Assembly (NCBI RefSeq): GCF_003933745.1
Contig: NZ_RSEB01000001.1
Span: 186,001 to 250,000, forward strand
Source: Glycomyces terrestris
Lineage (GTDB): Bacteria > Actinomycetota > Actinomycetes > Mycobacteriales > Micromonosporaceae
DNA length: 64,000 nucleotides
Direction: 5' to 3'
Shown here: piece by piece, positions 41,834-49,707 of the stretch
Layout of the letters: the number at the start of each line of letters is the position of its first letter
Numbering within the stretch: position 1 is the first letter of the stretch
Made by a program: the position numbers and the translations under genes
Notes under the pieces: model-generated
Database searches by the model: none
Told to the model about the DNA's origin: nothing
Seen by the model: the letters and a program-made list of their open reading frames with translations, nothing else

Positions 41834-42919
41834 TCAGCTCCCTCCGAACAGGTAGGCGCGGCGGCGCAGCATGTAGACGAAGACCGGGACGCCGATGAGG
41901 GCGGTGACCGCGCCGACCGGGATCTCGCGCGGCGCGACCAGCGTGCGCGAGGCCAGGTCGATCCAGACCATCAGCAGTGCCCCCGCGAGGGGCGCGACCG
42001 CGAGCACGCGTGCGTGCGAGGCGCCGACCCAGATGCGGATCAGGTGCGGCACGACCAGGCCGACGAAGCCGATCGCGCCGGAGACGGCGACCATCGCGCC
42101 GGTGACGACCGAGGTGAGCACGAGGAGCCATCGCAGTTCGCGGCCGGTGTCGACGCCGAGGCTGGCGGCGGCCTCGTCGCCGAGGGAGAGCACGTCGAGC
42201 CGTCCGGCCCGGAAGGCCAGGATCGCGATGCCCGCCGCGACGGCGACCGCGACTACAGGAAGCGTCGCCCAGGACGCGGCCCCGAATCCGCCCATGGTCC
42301 AGAACAGGACGGTGCTGGCGGCTTCGGCGTTCGGCGCGAAGTAGACGATGACGCTCGTGGCCGCCTGGAACGCGAAGGACATGGCGACGCCGACGAGCAC
42401 CAGCCGCAGCGGGCTGAGGACCGAGGCGCGGGCGGCGGCGAGGTAGACGACGGCGCAGGCGACGAGCCCGCCCAGGAACGCTCCCGTGGAGACCGCGTAG
42501 ATGCCAAGGGCCCCGAGGCCGCCCCAGACGCCGACCGAGACCGCACCGGTGGCGGCTCCGGCGGAGACGCCGAGAAGGTAGGGCTCGGCGAGCGCGTTGC
42601 GGACCATCGCCTGCACGGCGACGCCCATCGCGCCCAGACCCGCGCCGACCACGGCCGCGAGCAGCACGCGCGGGGTTCGGATCTGCCAGATGATCTGGTA
42701 CCGGCTCACCTCGTCGGCCGGGATCGTGCCGCCGGTGAGCGCCGCCCACAAGTACCCGGCGGTGTCGGCCGGGGCGATCGAGGCCGGACCGGCGCCGATC
42801 GCGACCAGGGCCGACGCGACGAGCAGGGCTGCCAGGCCGATCGCCACGAGTCCGACCCGCAGCGTGCGCCCGGCGCGGCGAATCGTTTCAGGGTGCGCGC
42901 GGGCGTCGAGTCGGGGCAT
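41834..42919 (-). CDS. FecCD-type ABC permease
   Basis: 361 aa with about ten hydrophobic segments. Signatures of the FecCD family: RTPRVLLAAVVGAGLGAMGVAVQAMVRNALAEPYLLGVSAGAA (in parts) near residues 85-130, LGDEAAASLGVD as the ATPase-coupling loop, and GAIGFVGLVVPHLIRIWVG. It presumably forms a homodimeric channel, since only one permease gene is present. First gene of the four-gene operon. The ATG at 42919 begins MPRLDARAHPE. Confidence 0.94.
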   Translation of the reverse strand: MPRLDARAHPETIRRAGRTLRVGLVAIGLAALLVASALVAIGAGPASIAPADTAGYLWAALTGGTIPADEVSRYQIIWQIRTPRVLLAAVVGAGLGAMGVAVQAMVRNALAEPYLLGVSAGAATGAVSVGVWGGLGALGIYAVSTGAFLGGLVACAVVYLAAARASVLSPLRLVLVGVAMSFAFQAATSVIVYFAPNAEAASTVLFWTMGGFGAASWATLPVVAVAVAAGIAILAFRAGRLDVLSLGDEAAASLGVDTGRELRWLLVLTSVVTGAMVAVSGAIGFVGLVVPHLIRIWVGASHARVLAVAPLAGALLMVWIDLASRTLVAPREIPVGAVTALIGVPVFVYMLRRRAYLFGGS

Positions 42920-42953
42920 GGGGGTCCTTCCGGCTGAGGGCGATCGAGGAAAG

Positions 42954-42972
42954 AATAATGACAACCATTCCT
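42954..42972 (-). promoter_or_regulatory. Fur-family box candidate for the FecBCD-like operon
   Basis: AATAATGACAACCATTCCT, dyad AATG/CATT, 13 of 19 matches to a Fur-type consensus, 35 bases upstream of the permease start. It is weaker than the other three boxes in the window, so it could belong to a different Fur-family protein. Confidence 0.5.
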
Positions 42973-43144
42973 GATAATGGGTGGGGCTGCCGAGAGTGTG
43001 AGCCGCCTTTCGCTTACGGGCAGCGGACTCGTATGAATCGGGCATCGGGTCCCGGAGCGGTCGTGACCACTGCACGATGGACCCCGCGGCCGGGCGTCGC
43101 AGGTGTAGGCGACCATCAGGGCCTGTCGAGATTGAGGAGCGGCG

Positions 43145-43813
43145 TTGAACGACCGATCGAGGCGCTTCGCGGGCCTGTCTCCCGAGCGCATCGTGGACGC
43201 GGCGATGGAGCTGACCGAGGGGCGGGGACTCCACACGTGGTCGATCCGCGACCTGGCGAAGCGGCTCGACGTGGTGCCGTCGGTGATCTACCACCACGTC
43301 GGGGGCAAGGACGAGCTGTGCCGCCAGGTCGCCGGACGCGTGACCGCGCAGATGCGGCGGCCTGACCCGGCGCTGGCATGGCAGGACTGGTTCCGGGCGC
43401 TGCTGTTCCCCGCTCGAGCGATCCTGAGCCCGTATCCGGGCGTGGCGATGTGGCTCATGATGCACGGCCCGACCTTCGAGCACCTGACGCCGATCATCGA
43501 CGACGGCATCGCCGCATTGAAGCGCGCCGGGTTCGGCGAGCAGACGGGCCTGGCCTACGCCGCGATCCTCAACAGCGCCGTGCTCACGGTCGCCGCCGCC
43601 GACGAGCGGCTCGTGCACGCCGACGACGGCTCGCGGGACCACGCCCAGATCGTCCGCGACTTCGAGCGGATCGGCGCCGAAAGCCCCGGCGTCCAGGTTC
43701 TGACCGAGCTGACCGCGGGCTTCACCTCCCGGTCGGATGCCGGTGACGAGTACTACCGGTTCGTCATCGAGACCGTCTTGGCGGGCCTGGAGCGGTTCAC
43801 GCGGGAGGCGTGA
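43145..43813 (+). CDS. TetR-family transcriptional regulator
   Basis: 222 aa from TTG 43145 with GAGGAG seven bases upstream. Helix-turn-helix at residues ~10-55: LSPERIVDAAMELTEGRG, WSIRDLAKRLDVVPSVIYHHVGGKDEL. The C-terminal ligand domain is of the TetR_C type (TFEHLTPIIDDGIAAL). It is divergent from the FecBCD-like operon and overlaps the end of the MFS gene of the next operon by 17 bases, so it sits between two transport operons. The perfect dyad at 51550-51566, upstream of the second operon, is a candidate operator for it. Confidence 0.9.
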   Translation: MNDRSRRFAGLSPERIVDAAMELTEGRGLHTWSIRDLAKRLDVVPSVIYHHVGGKDELCRQVAGRVTAQMRRPDPALAWQDWFRALLFPARAILSPYPGVAMWLMMHGPTFEHLTPIIDDGIAALKRAGFGEQTGLAYAAILNSAVLTVAAADERLVHADDGSRDHAQIVRDFERIGAESPGVQVLTELTAGFTSRSDAGDEYYRFVIETVLAGLERFTREA

Positions 43814-45041
43814 GCGCCTGCGACGGTTCGGCACGGAACCGCGGGTGCATGGAGAGGAACACGGCGAGGGCAACCAGGATCGCGGTCGCGACGATCACGG
43901 GCAGGGCCGGAGCGATCGCATAGAGCGCGGTGCCGGCGGTGGGGGCGATCACGAAGGTCAGGCCGGTGGTGGCGCTGGTGAGTCCGGCCAGGCCGCCCTG
44001 CTCTTCGCGGCTCACCAGGAGCGTGGGCCCGGCCGTGTAGCCGGGCATCGCCGTGCCCATGCCGAGGCCGGCGACCAGCATCGAGCCCAGCATGCCGGGC
44101 AGTCCGAGGTCGGGGATGAGCAGCGCGAACCCGAGCGCCGCGACGACGGTGCCGACGCGCAGGAGCGTGCGCGGCGTCCAGCCGCTCTTGGGGACGATGA
44201 CGGCTTGCGCCGCGACGAGCCCCAGTCCCGCGGCCAGCAGCGCGCCGCCGGTGGTCAGGCCTGTGGCCTCGGCGCCGAGGTCCAAGCGGTCCTGGATGAG
44301 GAAGCCGATGAGGATCTGGATGAAGCCGAGCGCGGTGAACATGGTGAACCCGGCCAGCAGGAACGGCCAGACCCGCGTGTCGAACGGACTGACGCTCGCG
44401 GGCTTCTCGATGAGCTCGTGCTGTGGTTCGCGGCGCAGCCGCAGGGCGAGGAACGCCAGCGCCACGGCCAGAATGACGGGGACGGCGATGAGCGGCACGA
44501 TGAGCCCGAAGGCCGCCAGCGCGCCGCCGACGACGGCCCCGGCGATCATGGCGATGCCCTGGACGGCCCCGACGCCGGCCATGCCCTTGACGCGGGCGGC
44601 CTCGTCGGTGGTGACGTCGGCGATGTACGCCTGCGCGGTCGTCGGAACCGCCGAGATCGCGGTGCCGAACCCGATGCCGCGCAGGAGCAAGAACAGTCCG
44701 AAGAGGAGCGTGCCAGTGACGACGCCGCGCATGCCGAGCCAGGAGACGAAGGCGAACAGAGCGGTCGCGCAGGCCGCGAGCGTGAACGCTGCCACGAGCA
44801 CCGGTTTGCGGCCCTGCGACTGTGAACGCCGGCCCCACACCTGGCTGGTGGCGACCATCATGGCCGCCGCAACGCTGATGGTCAGCCCGATCTGCCATTC
44901 GGCGAGGCCGACTTCGCGCGCGAGCGGCGCGATGATCGGATTGAGCGTCATCTGGGCGAGGTAGACGAGGAACACCGCGCCGAGCACCAGGCGGACCTGA
45001 GGCTGGGCGGATACAGGAGGAGCCGGGACGGTGTCGGTCAT
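43797..45041 (-). CDS. MFS transporter of the ECF/ABC operon
   Basis: 414 aa, 12 hydrophobic segments, with GRRSQSQGRKPVLVAAF as the conserved cytoplasmic loop between helices 2 and 3, and RGIGFGTAISAVPTTAQAYIAD. It resembles drug/siderophore exporters (EntS or multidrug type). Its ATG overlaps the ATPase stop as ATGA, making it the last gene of a six-gene operon. A likely job is export of a metallophore whose metal complex the other genes import, which is inference. Confidence 0.87.
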   Translation of the reverse strand: MTDTVPAPPVSAQPQVRLVLGAVFLVYLAQMTLNPIIAPLAREVGLAEWQIGLTISVAAAMMVATSQVWGRRSQSQGRKPVLVAAFTLAACATALFAFVSWLGMRGVVTGTLLFGLFLLLRGIGFGTAISAVPTTAQAYIADVTTDEAARVKGMAGVGAVQGIAMIAGAVVGGALAAFGLIVPLIAVPVILAVALAFLALRLRREPQHELIEKPASVSPFDTRVWPFLLAGFTMFTALGFIQILIGFLIQDRLDLGAEATGLTTGGALLAAGLGLVAAQAVIVPKSGWTPRTLLRVGTVVAALGFALLIPDLGLPGMLGSMLVAGLGMGTAMPGYTAGPTLLVSREEQGGLAGLTSATTGLTFVIAPTAGTALYAIAPALPVIVATAILVALAVFLSMHPRFRAEPSQALTPPA

Positions 45042-46519
45042 GGGGTTCGGTCCCTGTTCGTTGGGGCGCTGTTCGTTGGGTCGCTGTTCGTTGGGCCTCG
45101 GTCGGGGCGCCGCAGTGTGAGGCGGCGGTCGGCGGCGAGGTCGAGAAGGTCGTCATCGTGGCTGATGAGCAGTACCACCGCGCCGTCGGCGGCGGTGCGG
45201 CGGATCTGGTCGGCGATGGAACGGAGGTGGCGGCGGTCCACTCCGGAGCTGGGTTCGTCGAAGATCACGACGCGTCGGGCGGCGGCGCGCACGGTCGCGA
45301 TGACGAGCCGCTGCTGCTGGCCGCCGGACAGGGACAGAGGGTGCCGGTCGGCGAGCTGCGCGAGGTCGAGGTCGGACATGGCCGCCTCGCCGTCGCCGTC
45401 CCCGGCGGCGTCGATCTCGGCGCGGACGCTGTCGGTGAAGAGCTGGCGCTGCACGTCCTGCATGACGATCGCGGCGGTCCGCTGCCGGGCGCGGCGCGGC
45501 AGCGGCTTCCCGCCGAGCCGCACCTGTCCGGTGGACCGCTGGAGGCCGGCGACGATCCGGGCCAGTGTGGACTTGCCGGCGCCGTTGGCGCCGCTGACCG
45601 CGGTGACGGCGCCGGCCGCGAACGACGCGTAGTCGAGGTCGAGGACGGTGCGCCCGCCGAGGCGGCACTTGACGCCGACGAGTTCGAGGCCGCTGGAGTC
45701 CGTCTGCGCGGGCGCACCGTCGAGAGCGCTGTCAACCACGCTCGCACCCTCGGCCGCCGCGGGTTTGAGCACCGGTACGGCCACCCGGCCGCGGAGTCCT
45801 TCGCGCGCAAGGGCTTCGTCGGTGAGGGCGTTGAACTCGGCGGCCGTCCATTCGGTGTCGATCGCGCCCTCGCGCATGACGACGATCCGGTCGGCCAGGT
45901 GCTGGAGGTAGCGCAGCCGGTGCTCCGCGACGACCACCGTGGTGCCCCGGGCGCGCAGCTCCCCCAAGACGGCGCGCAGCCGGTCCACGGCGTCGGCGGA
46001 CAGGTTGGCGCTGGGCTCGTCGAGCAGCAGGACCCGCGGGCCGTGAGCCGTGGCGGCGGCGATGGCGACCTGCTGCTGCTGGCCGCCGGAGAGGCGCTGG
46101 AGCGACTGGTCGAGCGGGACCCATGCGGACAGTGCCGAGAGTGCGCCGTCGACGCGGGCGCGGATGTCGCCGGGCGGGAAGCCGAACTGCTCCATCGCGA
46201 AGGCGACCTCTGCTTCGGCGGTGTCGGTGAAGAACTGGCGGCGCGGGTGCTGGAGGACCGTCCCGGTGACGGCGCCGAGTTCGTCCAGGCGCGCCTCGGC
46301 GGTGGTCAGGCCGGCGACGCGGACGGTGCCGGAGAGGGTGCCGTCTTCGTGGAAGTGCGGGATGAGGCCGTTCATGAGCCGCAGCGCCGTCGACTTGCCG
46401 GAGCCGCTGGCGCCGCACAGGACGACGAACTCGCCCGGTCTGATGTGGAGGTCAAGATTGCGCAGGCTCGGTTGCGCGGCATGCGGGTACGTCCAGGAGA
46501 CGCCTTCGAGTTCGATCAT
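45038..46519 (-). CDS. ECF transporter ATPase, two ATPase domains fused
   Basis: 493 aa: two EcfA-type ATPases in tandem. Domain 1 (~1-225): GASGSGKSTALRLMNGLIPHF in parts, LSGGQQQQVAIAAA, LLLDEPSANL. Domain 2 (~275-470): GANGAGKSTLARIVAGL, LSLSGGQQQRLVIATV, VIFDEPSSGVD. Both keep Walker A, signature, Walker B and H-loop, so both should bind ATP. The linker (~225-275) is Ala/Ser-rich and the C-terminus carries a five-residue repeat. With EcfT and the S component it forms an energy-coupling-factor importer. Confidence 0.93.
   Translation of the reverse strand: MIELEGVSWTYPHAAQPSLRNLDLHIRPGEFVVLCGASGSGKSTALRLMNGLIPHFHEDGTLSGTVRVAGLTTAEARLDELGAVTGTVLQHPRRQFFTDTAEAEVAFAMEQFGFPPGDIRARVDGALSALSAWVPLDQSLQRLSGGQQQQVAIAAATAHGPRVLLLDEPSANLSADAVDRLRAVLGELRARGTTVVVAEHRLRYLQHLADRIVVMREGAIDTEWTAAEFNALTDEALAREGLRGRVAVPVLKPAAAEGASVVDSALDGAPAQTDSSGLELVGVKCRLGGRTVLDLDYASFAAGAVTAVSGANGAGKSTLARIVAGLQRSTGQVRLGGKPLPRRARQRTAAIVMQDVQRQLFTDSVRAEIDAAGDGDGEAAMSDLDLAQLADRHPLSLSGGQQQRLVIATVRAAARRVVIFDEPSSGVDRRHLRSIADQIRRTAADGAVVLLISHDDDLLDLAADRRLTLRRPDRGPTNSDPTNSAPTNRDRTP
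45053..45097. repeat. Three tandem 15-bp repeats at the 3' end of the ATPase gene
   Basis: Three copies of a unit close to GCTGTTCGTTGGGTC. In the protein they encode a repeated five-residue tail (TNSDP, TNSAP, TNRDR). Probably slippage-prone and without catalytic role. Confidence 0.8.
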
Positions 46520-47262
46520 GTCAGCGGCTGGGGCAGCAGGAGGGCGGCGGCCGCCAGCGCGGCGGTGCCGAGGACGAGGACGGCGTCGGCCGGGCCGAAC
46601 CGGGGCGGGTGCAGGGCGGTCGGGGTGCGGGGCGAGCCGAATCCGCGCAGGACGGCGGCTGCGGAGAGGTCTTCGCTGGCGCGGAGGCTGGCGGCGATGA
46701 GGGGCACGGTGAACCGCTCGACGCTGAGCAGCGGGTGGCGGAGGAACCCGCCGACGCCGGCGAGGCCGCGCAGCCGCATCGCGTCCAGGACCGCGGCCGC
46801 CTCGGCGGCGACGACGGGGAAGAAGCGGAGCATGACCGCGAGGGTGACCGCGACGGGCCGCGGTGTGTTCCACGCGCGCAAGGCGAAGCCGAGGGCGGTC
46901 GGCGTGGTGGTGGCGATGAGGTGCATGCCGACGCCGGCCGCGGCGGTGAAGCGGATCAGGTAGGCGCACGCGAGCGAGGCGACCGCGGTGACCGGGTTCG
47001 CCCACCACTCCGGCAGCAGCCAGCCGACGGCCCACATCGCGGCGGCCGCGGCCGTCAGCGATGCGGCGCGCGCCCAGGCCCGCTCCCAGAGGGCGAGGCC
47101 GACCGCGAGTGCCAGTGCGGCGGGCACGAACCGGAGGCCGCCTGGGCCCATGACGGCCGCGCTCGCCGCGATGACGAGGAGCGCCTTCGTGCGGGGGTCG
47201 AGCCCCGGCGACCGGACGGCGGTCGCCGGGGCCGCGACCTCAGCGAGTGCCGGCGCGGACAT
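46516..47262 (-). CDS. ECF transporter transmembrane component EcfT
   Basis: 248 aa with five to six hydrophobic segments. The conserved EcfT coupling helices appear as AVLDAMRLRGLAG and ASEDLSAAAVLRGFG (the two Ala-Arg-Gly motifs that contact the ATPases). N-terminal LDPRTKALLVIAAS is also typical. It overlaps the ATPase gene by ATGA and follows the S-component gene by 15 bases. Confidence 0.93.
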   Translation of the reverse strand: MSAPALAEVAAPATAVRSPGLDPRTKALLVIAASAAVMGPGGLRFVPAALALAVGLALWERAWARAASLTAAAAAMWAVGWLLPEWWANPVTAVASLACAYLIRFTAAAGVGMHLIATTTPTALGFALRAWNTPRPVAVTLAVMLRFFPVVAAEAAAVLDAMRLRGLAGVGGFLRHPLLSVERFTVPLIAASLRASEDLSAAAVLRGFGSPRTPTALHPPRFGPADAVLVLGTAALAAAALLLPQPLT

Positions 47263-47277
47263 GGTGTTCGGAGGTGT

Positions 47278-47934
47278 TCACGCCAGGCCCGCCTTGGTGA
47301 AGTGCTTCTTGAGCAGGAACGCGCCCAGGAGGCCGCCGAGGAGGCCGCAGACCAGTGTGGAGCCGCTGTAGGCCCAGAGGACGGTGACGGACACGGTGCG
47401 GTCGAAGGCCTCGACGTACTCCGGTCCCATCGCCCGCATGCCCGGCGAGTCGAGGTACGCGGCGCGGTCGAGCAGCAGCGGGACCATCGGGCCGATGAAC
47501 CACAGGGAGAACAGCGCGTGCGCCCAGATTGCGGCCCAGCGCGACCGGTACCTGCCGAGGCGCAGGGCCGCTTCGGCGGCGAGCGCGGCGGCGACGGTGA
47601 CGAGGGTGCTGATCCAGGGGTGTCCGGTGACGAGGAACAGGAGGCCGATGACGAGGCCGAAGAGGGCCGCCATGCCGGCGTGGCGGACGCGGGTGAGGAA
47701 CAGCATGTAGGGGATGCCGGCGGCGATGACGCTGAGGGGCAGGGTGAGGAGCATGACGAGGGGGCTGACGATGCCGAGCATCGCGATCGCGAAGACGATC
47801 ACGAAGTAGAGCACCGCGAACAGCGCCACGTTGAGCAGGTCGCGGGCGGAGAACCGCGTCCGGCGCGGGGCCGCGGCGGTCGAGGGCTCGGCGGACGTGT
47901 TCTCGGGCGGTGCGGCGACGGGCCGGTCGCTCAT
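47278..47934 (-). CDS. ECF transporter substrate-binding (S) component, MptD/Trep_Strep type
   Basis: 218 aa. After a 25-residue polar N-terminus come about six helices: RDLLNVALFAVLYFVIVFAIAML (in parts), PLSVIAAGIPYMLFLTRV, FGLVIGLLFLVTGHPW and a C-terminal LLGGLLGAFLLKKHFTKAG. This is the MptD/Trep_Strep group of putative S components, whose substrates are not established. In Firmicutes and corynebacteria the group recurs beside YbtPQ-type ABC proteins in metallophore loci, as here. Confidence 0.87.
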   Translation of the reverse strand: MSDRPVAAPPENTSAEPSTAAAPRRTRFSARDLLNVALFAVLYFVIVFAIAMLGIVSPLVMLLTLPLSVIAAGIPYMLFLTRVRHAGMAALFGLVIGLLFLVTGHPWISTLVTVAAALAAEAALRLGRYRSRWAAIWAHALFSLWFIGPMVPLLLDRAAYLDSPGMRAMGPEYVEAFDRTVSVTVLWAYSGSTLVCGLLGGLLGAFLLKKHFTKAGLA

Positions 47935-47973
47935 TTCGGTTCCTTTCGGGGCAAGGGATCGGATGGTCGGGGG

Positions 47974-49707
47974 TCAGCGGGTCGGGGTGAGCTGCCAGCC
48001 GGTGGCGTCGACGCGTTCGCGCCAGTATCGGGCGTAGGCGCCGTCGGCGGCGAGGAGTTCGGCGTGGGTGCCGGATTCGCGGATGCCGCCTTCGCCGTCG
48101 AGCATGAGGATCTGGTCGGCGGTCATGATCGTCTGGAGGCGGTGGGCGACGACGATCATGGTGCGGCCTTCGCGGGCGGCGTCGATCGCGTCGCCGATGG
48201 CGATCTCGTTGCCGATGTCGAGCGCGGAGGTGGCCTCGTCCAGGAGCACGATCGGGGCGTCCTTGAGGAGGGCGCGGGCGATGGAGACGCGCTGGCGCTC
48301 ACCGCCGGAGAGGTTGGAGCCGCCTTCGCCGACGCGGGCGTCCCAGCCGTCGGGCAGGCGGTCGGCGATCTCGTCGACCCGCGCGCGGGTGGCGGCGGCG
48401 ATGACCTCGTCGCGGCTGAGGGCCGGGTTGCCGATCCAGACGTTGTTCAGGATGGTGTCGTCGAAGAGGTAGACGTCCTGGAAGACGGGGGCGACGGCGG
48501 CCTCGACGGCGGCGGTGCCGAGTTCGGGGACGGGGACGCCGCCGATGCGGACGGTGCCGCGCTCGGGATCGTAGAAGCGGGCGACGAGCTTGGTGACGGT
48601 GGTCTTGCCGGAGCCGGACGGGCCGACGATCGCGGTCATCCGTCCTGAAGGGGCCGTGAAGGACAGGTCCCGCAGCACGGGGTCGGCGCCGTAGCCGAAG
48701 GTGACGTCCTCGAATGCGATGGACCAGTCCTGCGGTTCCCGCGGCCGTGCCGGTTCGGGGAGCGGTTCGAGGGCGAGGAGTTCGTCGAGCTGGCCCAGCG
48801 CGGTGTTCGCGATCGCGACGCCGCCGCCGAGCGCGCCGGAGTTGGCGATCGGCTCGGTGAAGCGCACCCCGAGGACGAGCAGCGCGATGAACGTCGCCGG
48901 TTCGAGCGAGCCGCCGACGGCGAGGTAGGCGCCGAGCACGATGACGACGGTGAGGGCGAGCTGGACGACGCCGGTGAAGGTCGCGATCCCGGCGCCGCCG
49001 GTGACGAGCAGGCCGCGGTAGGCGCGGTGCTGGCGCTGGAGCGCGTCCTCGACGAGCCGGTCGGCGATCGAGCCGTCGGCGGCGGTGCGGAGCGCGGGCT
49101 GGGCGCGGGCGAACTCGATGACCCGGTTGGAGGTCTCGGCGACCGCGGCGGCGTGCTCGGCGTCGTCGCGTTCCATGCCGCGGCGCAGCCACCGGAACAC
49201 CAGCCACATCACGGGGACCGTGGCGGTCATGGCGAGTGCGAGTCGCCAGTCGAAGAGGTACATGCCCGCCAGGACGGTGCCGGGGGTGATGAACCCGGCG
49301 AGGATGAGGCGCAGGACCGCGTACGGGGCCGAGGCGGCGAACATCGCGCCGTGCGTGGCGAGCTGGGTCGTCTGCCCGGAGCGGTCGGTGGCGTACCAGG
49401 CGATCGGCAGTTCGACGAGCCGGTCGCCGAGGCGGGTGAGCAGGGAGTCGAGCACCGCGGTGCTGGCCCGCATGCCGATCTGGCTGGCGGTCCAGTGCGC
49501 GGCCGCGCAGGCGGCGGCGGTCGCGGCCAGCGCGAGGAGCCAGGTGCGGGCCGCCGCGGTGTCGCCGGTGAACAGGGCCTGGAGCAGCGGCACGAGCATG
49601 AGGAACACGACGCCTTGGAGGACGGCGGTCGCGACGATGAACGCGAGTTCGGCGATGAGCAGTCGCCGCGCCTTCGGGGTGGAGTGGTGCAGCAGGCGGC
49701 GGATCAT
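47974..49707 (-). CDS. ABC transporter, YbtPQ/IrtAB-like subunit (second)
   Basis: 577 aa half-transporter: six hydrophobic segments within residues ~15-300, then an ATPase domain with GPSGSGKTTVTKLVARF, LSGGERQRVSIARAL, IVLLDEATSALD and VVAHRL. It is coupled to the other half-transporter by an ATGA overlap and surely forms a heterodimer with it. The pair has an exporter fold, but YbtPQ and IrtAB of this fold import metal-siderophore complexes. The ATG at 49707 begins MIRRLLHHST. Confidence 0.9.
   Translation of the reverse strand: MIRRLLHHSTPKARRLLIAELAFIVATAVLQGVVFLMLVPLLQALFTGDTAAARTWLLALAATAAACAAAHWTASQIGMRASTAVLDSLLTRLGDRLVELPIAWYATDRSGQTTQLATHGAMFAASAPYAVLRLILAGFITPGTVLAGMYLFDWRLALAMTATVPVMWLVFRWLRRGMERDDAEHAAAVAETSNRVIEFARAQPALRTAADGSIADRLVEDALQRQHRAYRGLLVTGGAGIATFTGVVQLALTVVIVLGAYLAVGGSLEPATFIALLVLGVRFTEPIANSGALGGGVAIANTALGQLDELLALEPLPEPARPREPQDWSIAFEDVTFGYGADPVLRDLSFTAPSGRMTAIVGPSGSGKTTVTKLVARFYDPERGTVRIGGVPVPELGTAAVEAAVAPVFQDVYLFDDTILNNVWIGNPALSRDEVIAAATRARVDEIADRLPDGWDARVGEGGSNLSGGERQRVSIARALLKDAPIVLLDEATSALDIGNEIAIGDAIDAAREGRTMIVVAHRLQTIMTADQILMLDGEGGIRESGTHAELLAADGAYARYWRERVDATGWQLTPTR

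Noticed and set aside
40058-42919. F420-0 or cobalamin importer
   Set aside because: The FecBCD fold allows it, but the binding protein shows no clear motif for either ligand, there is no cobalamin riboswitch upstream, and a Fur-family box is a better clue to a metal chelate.
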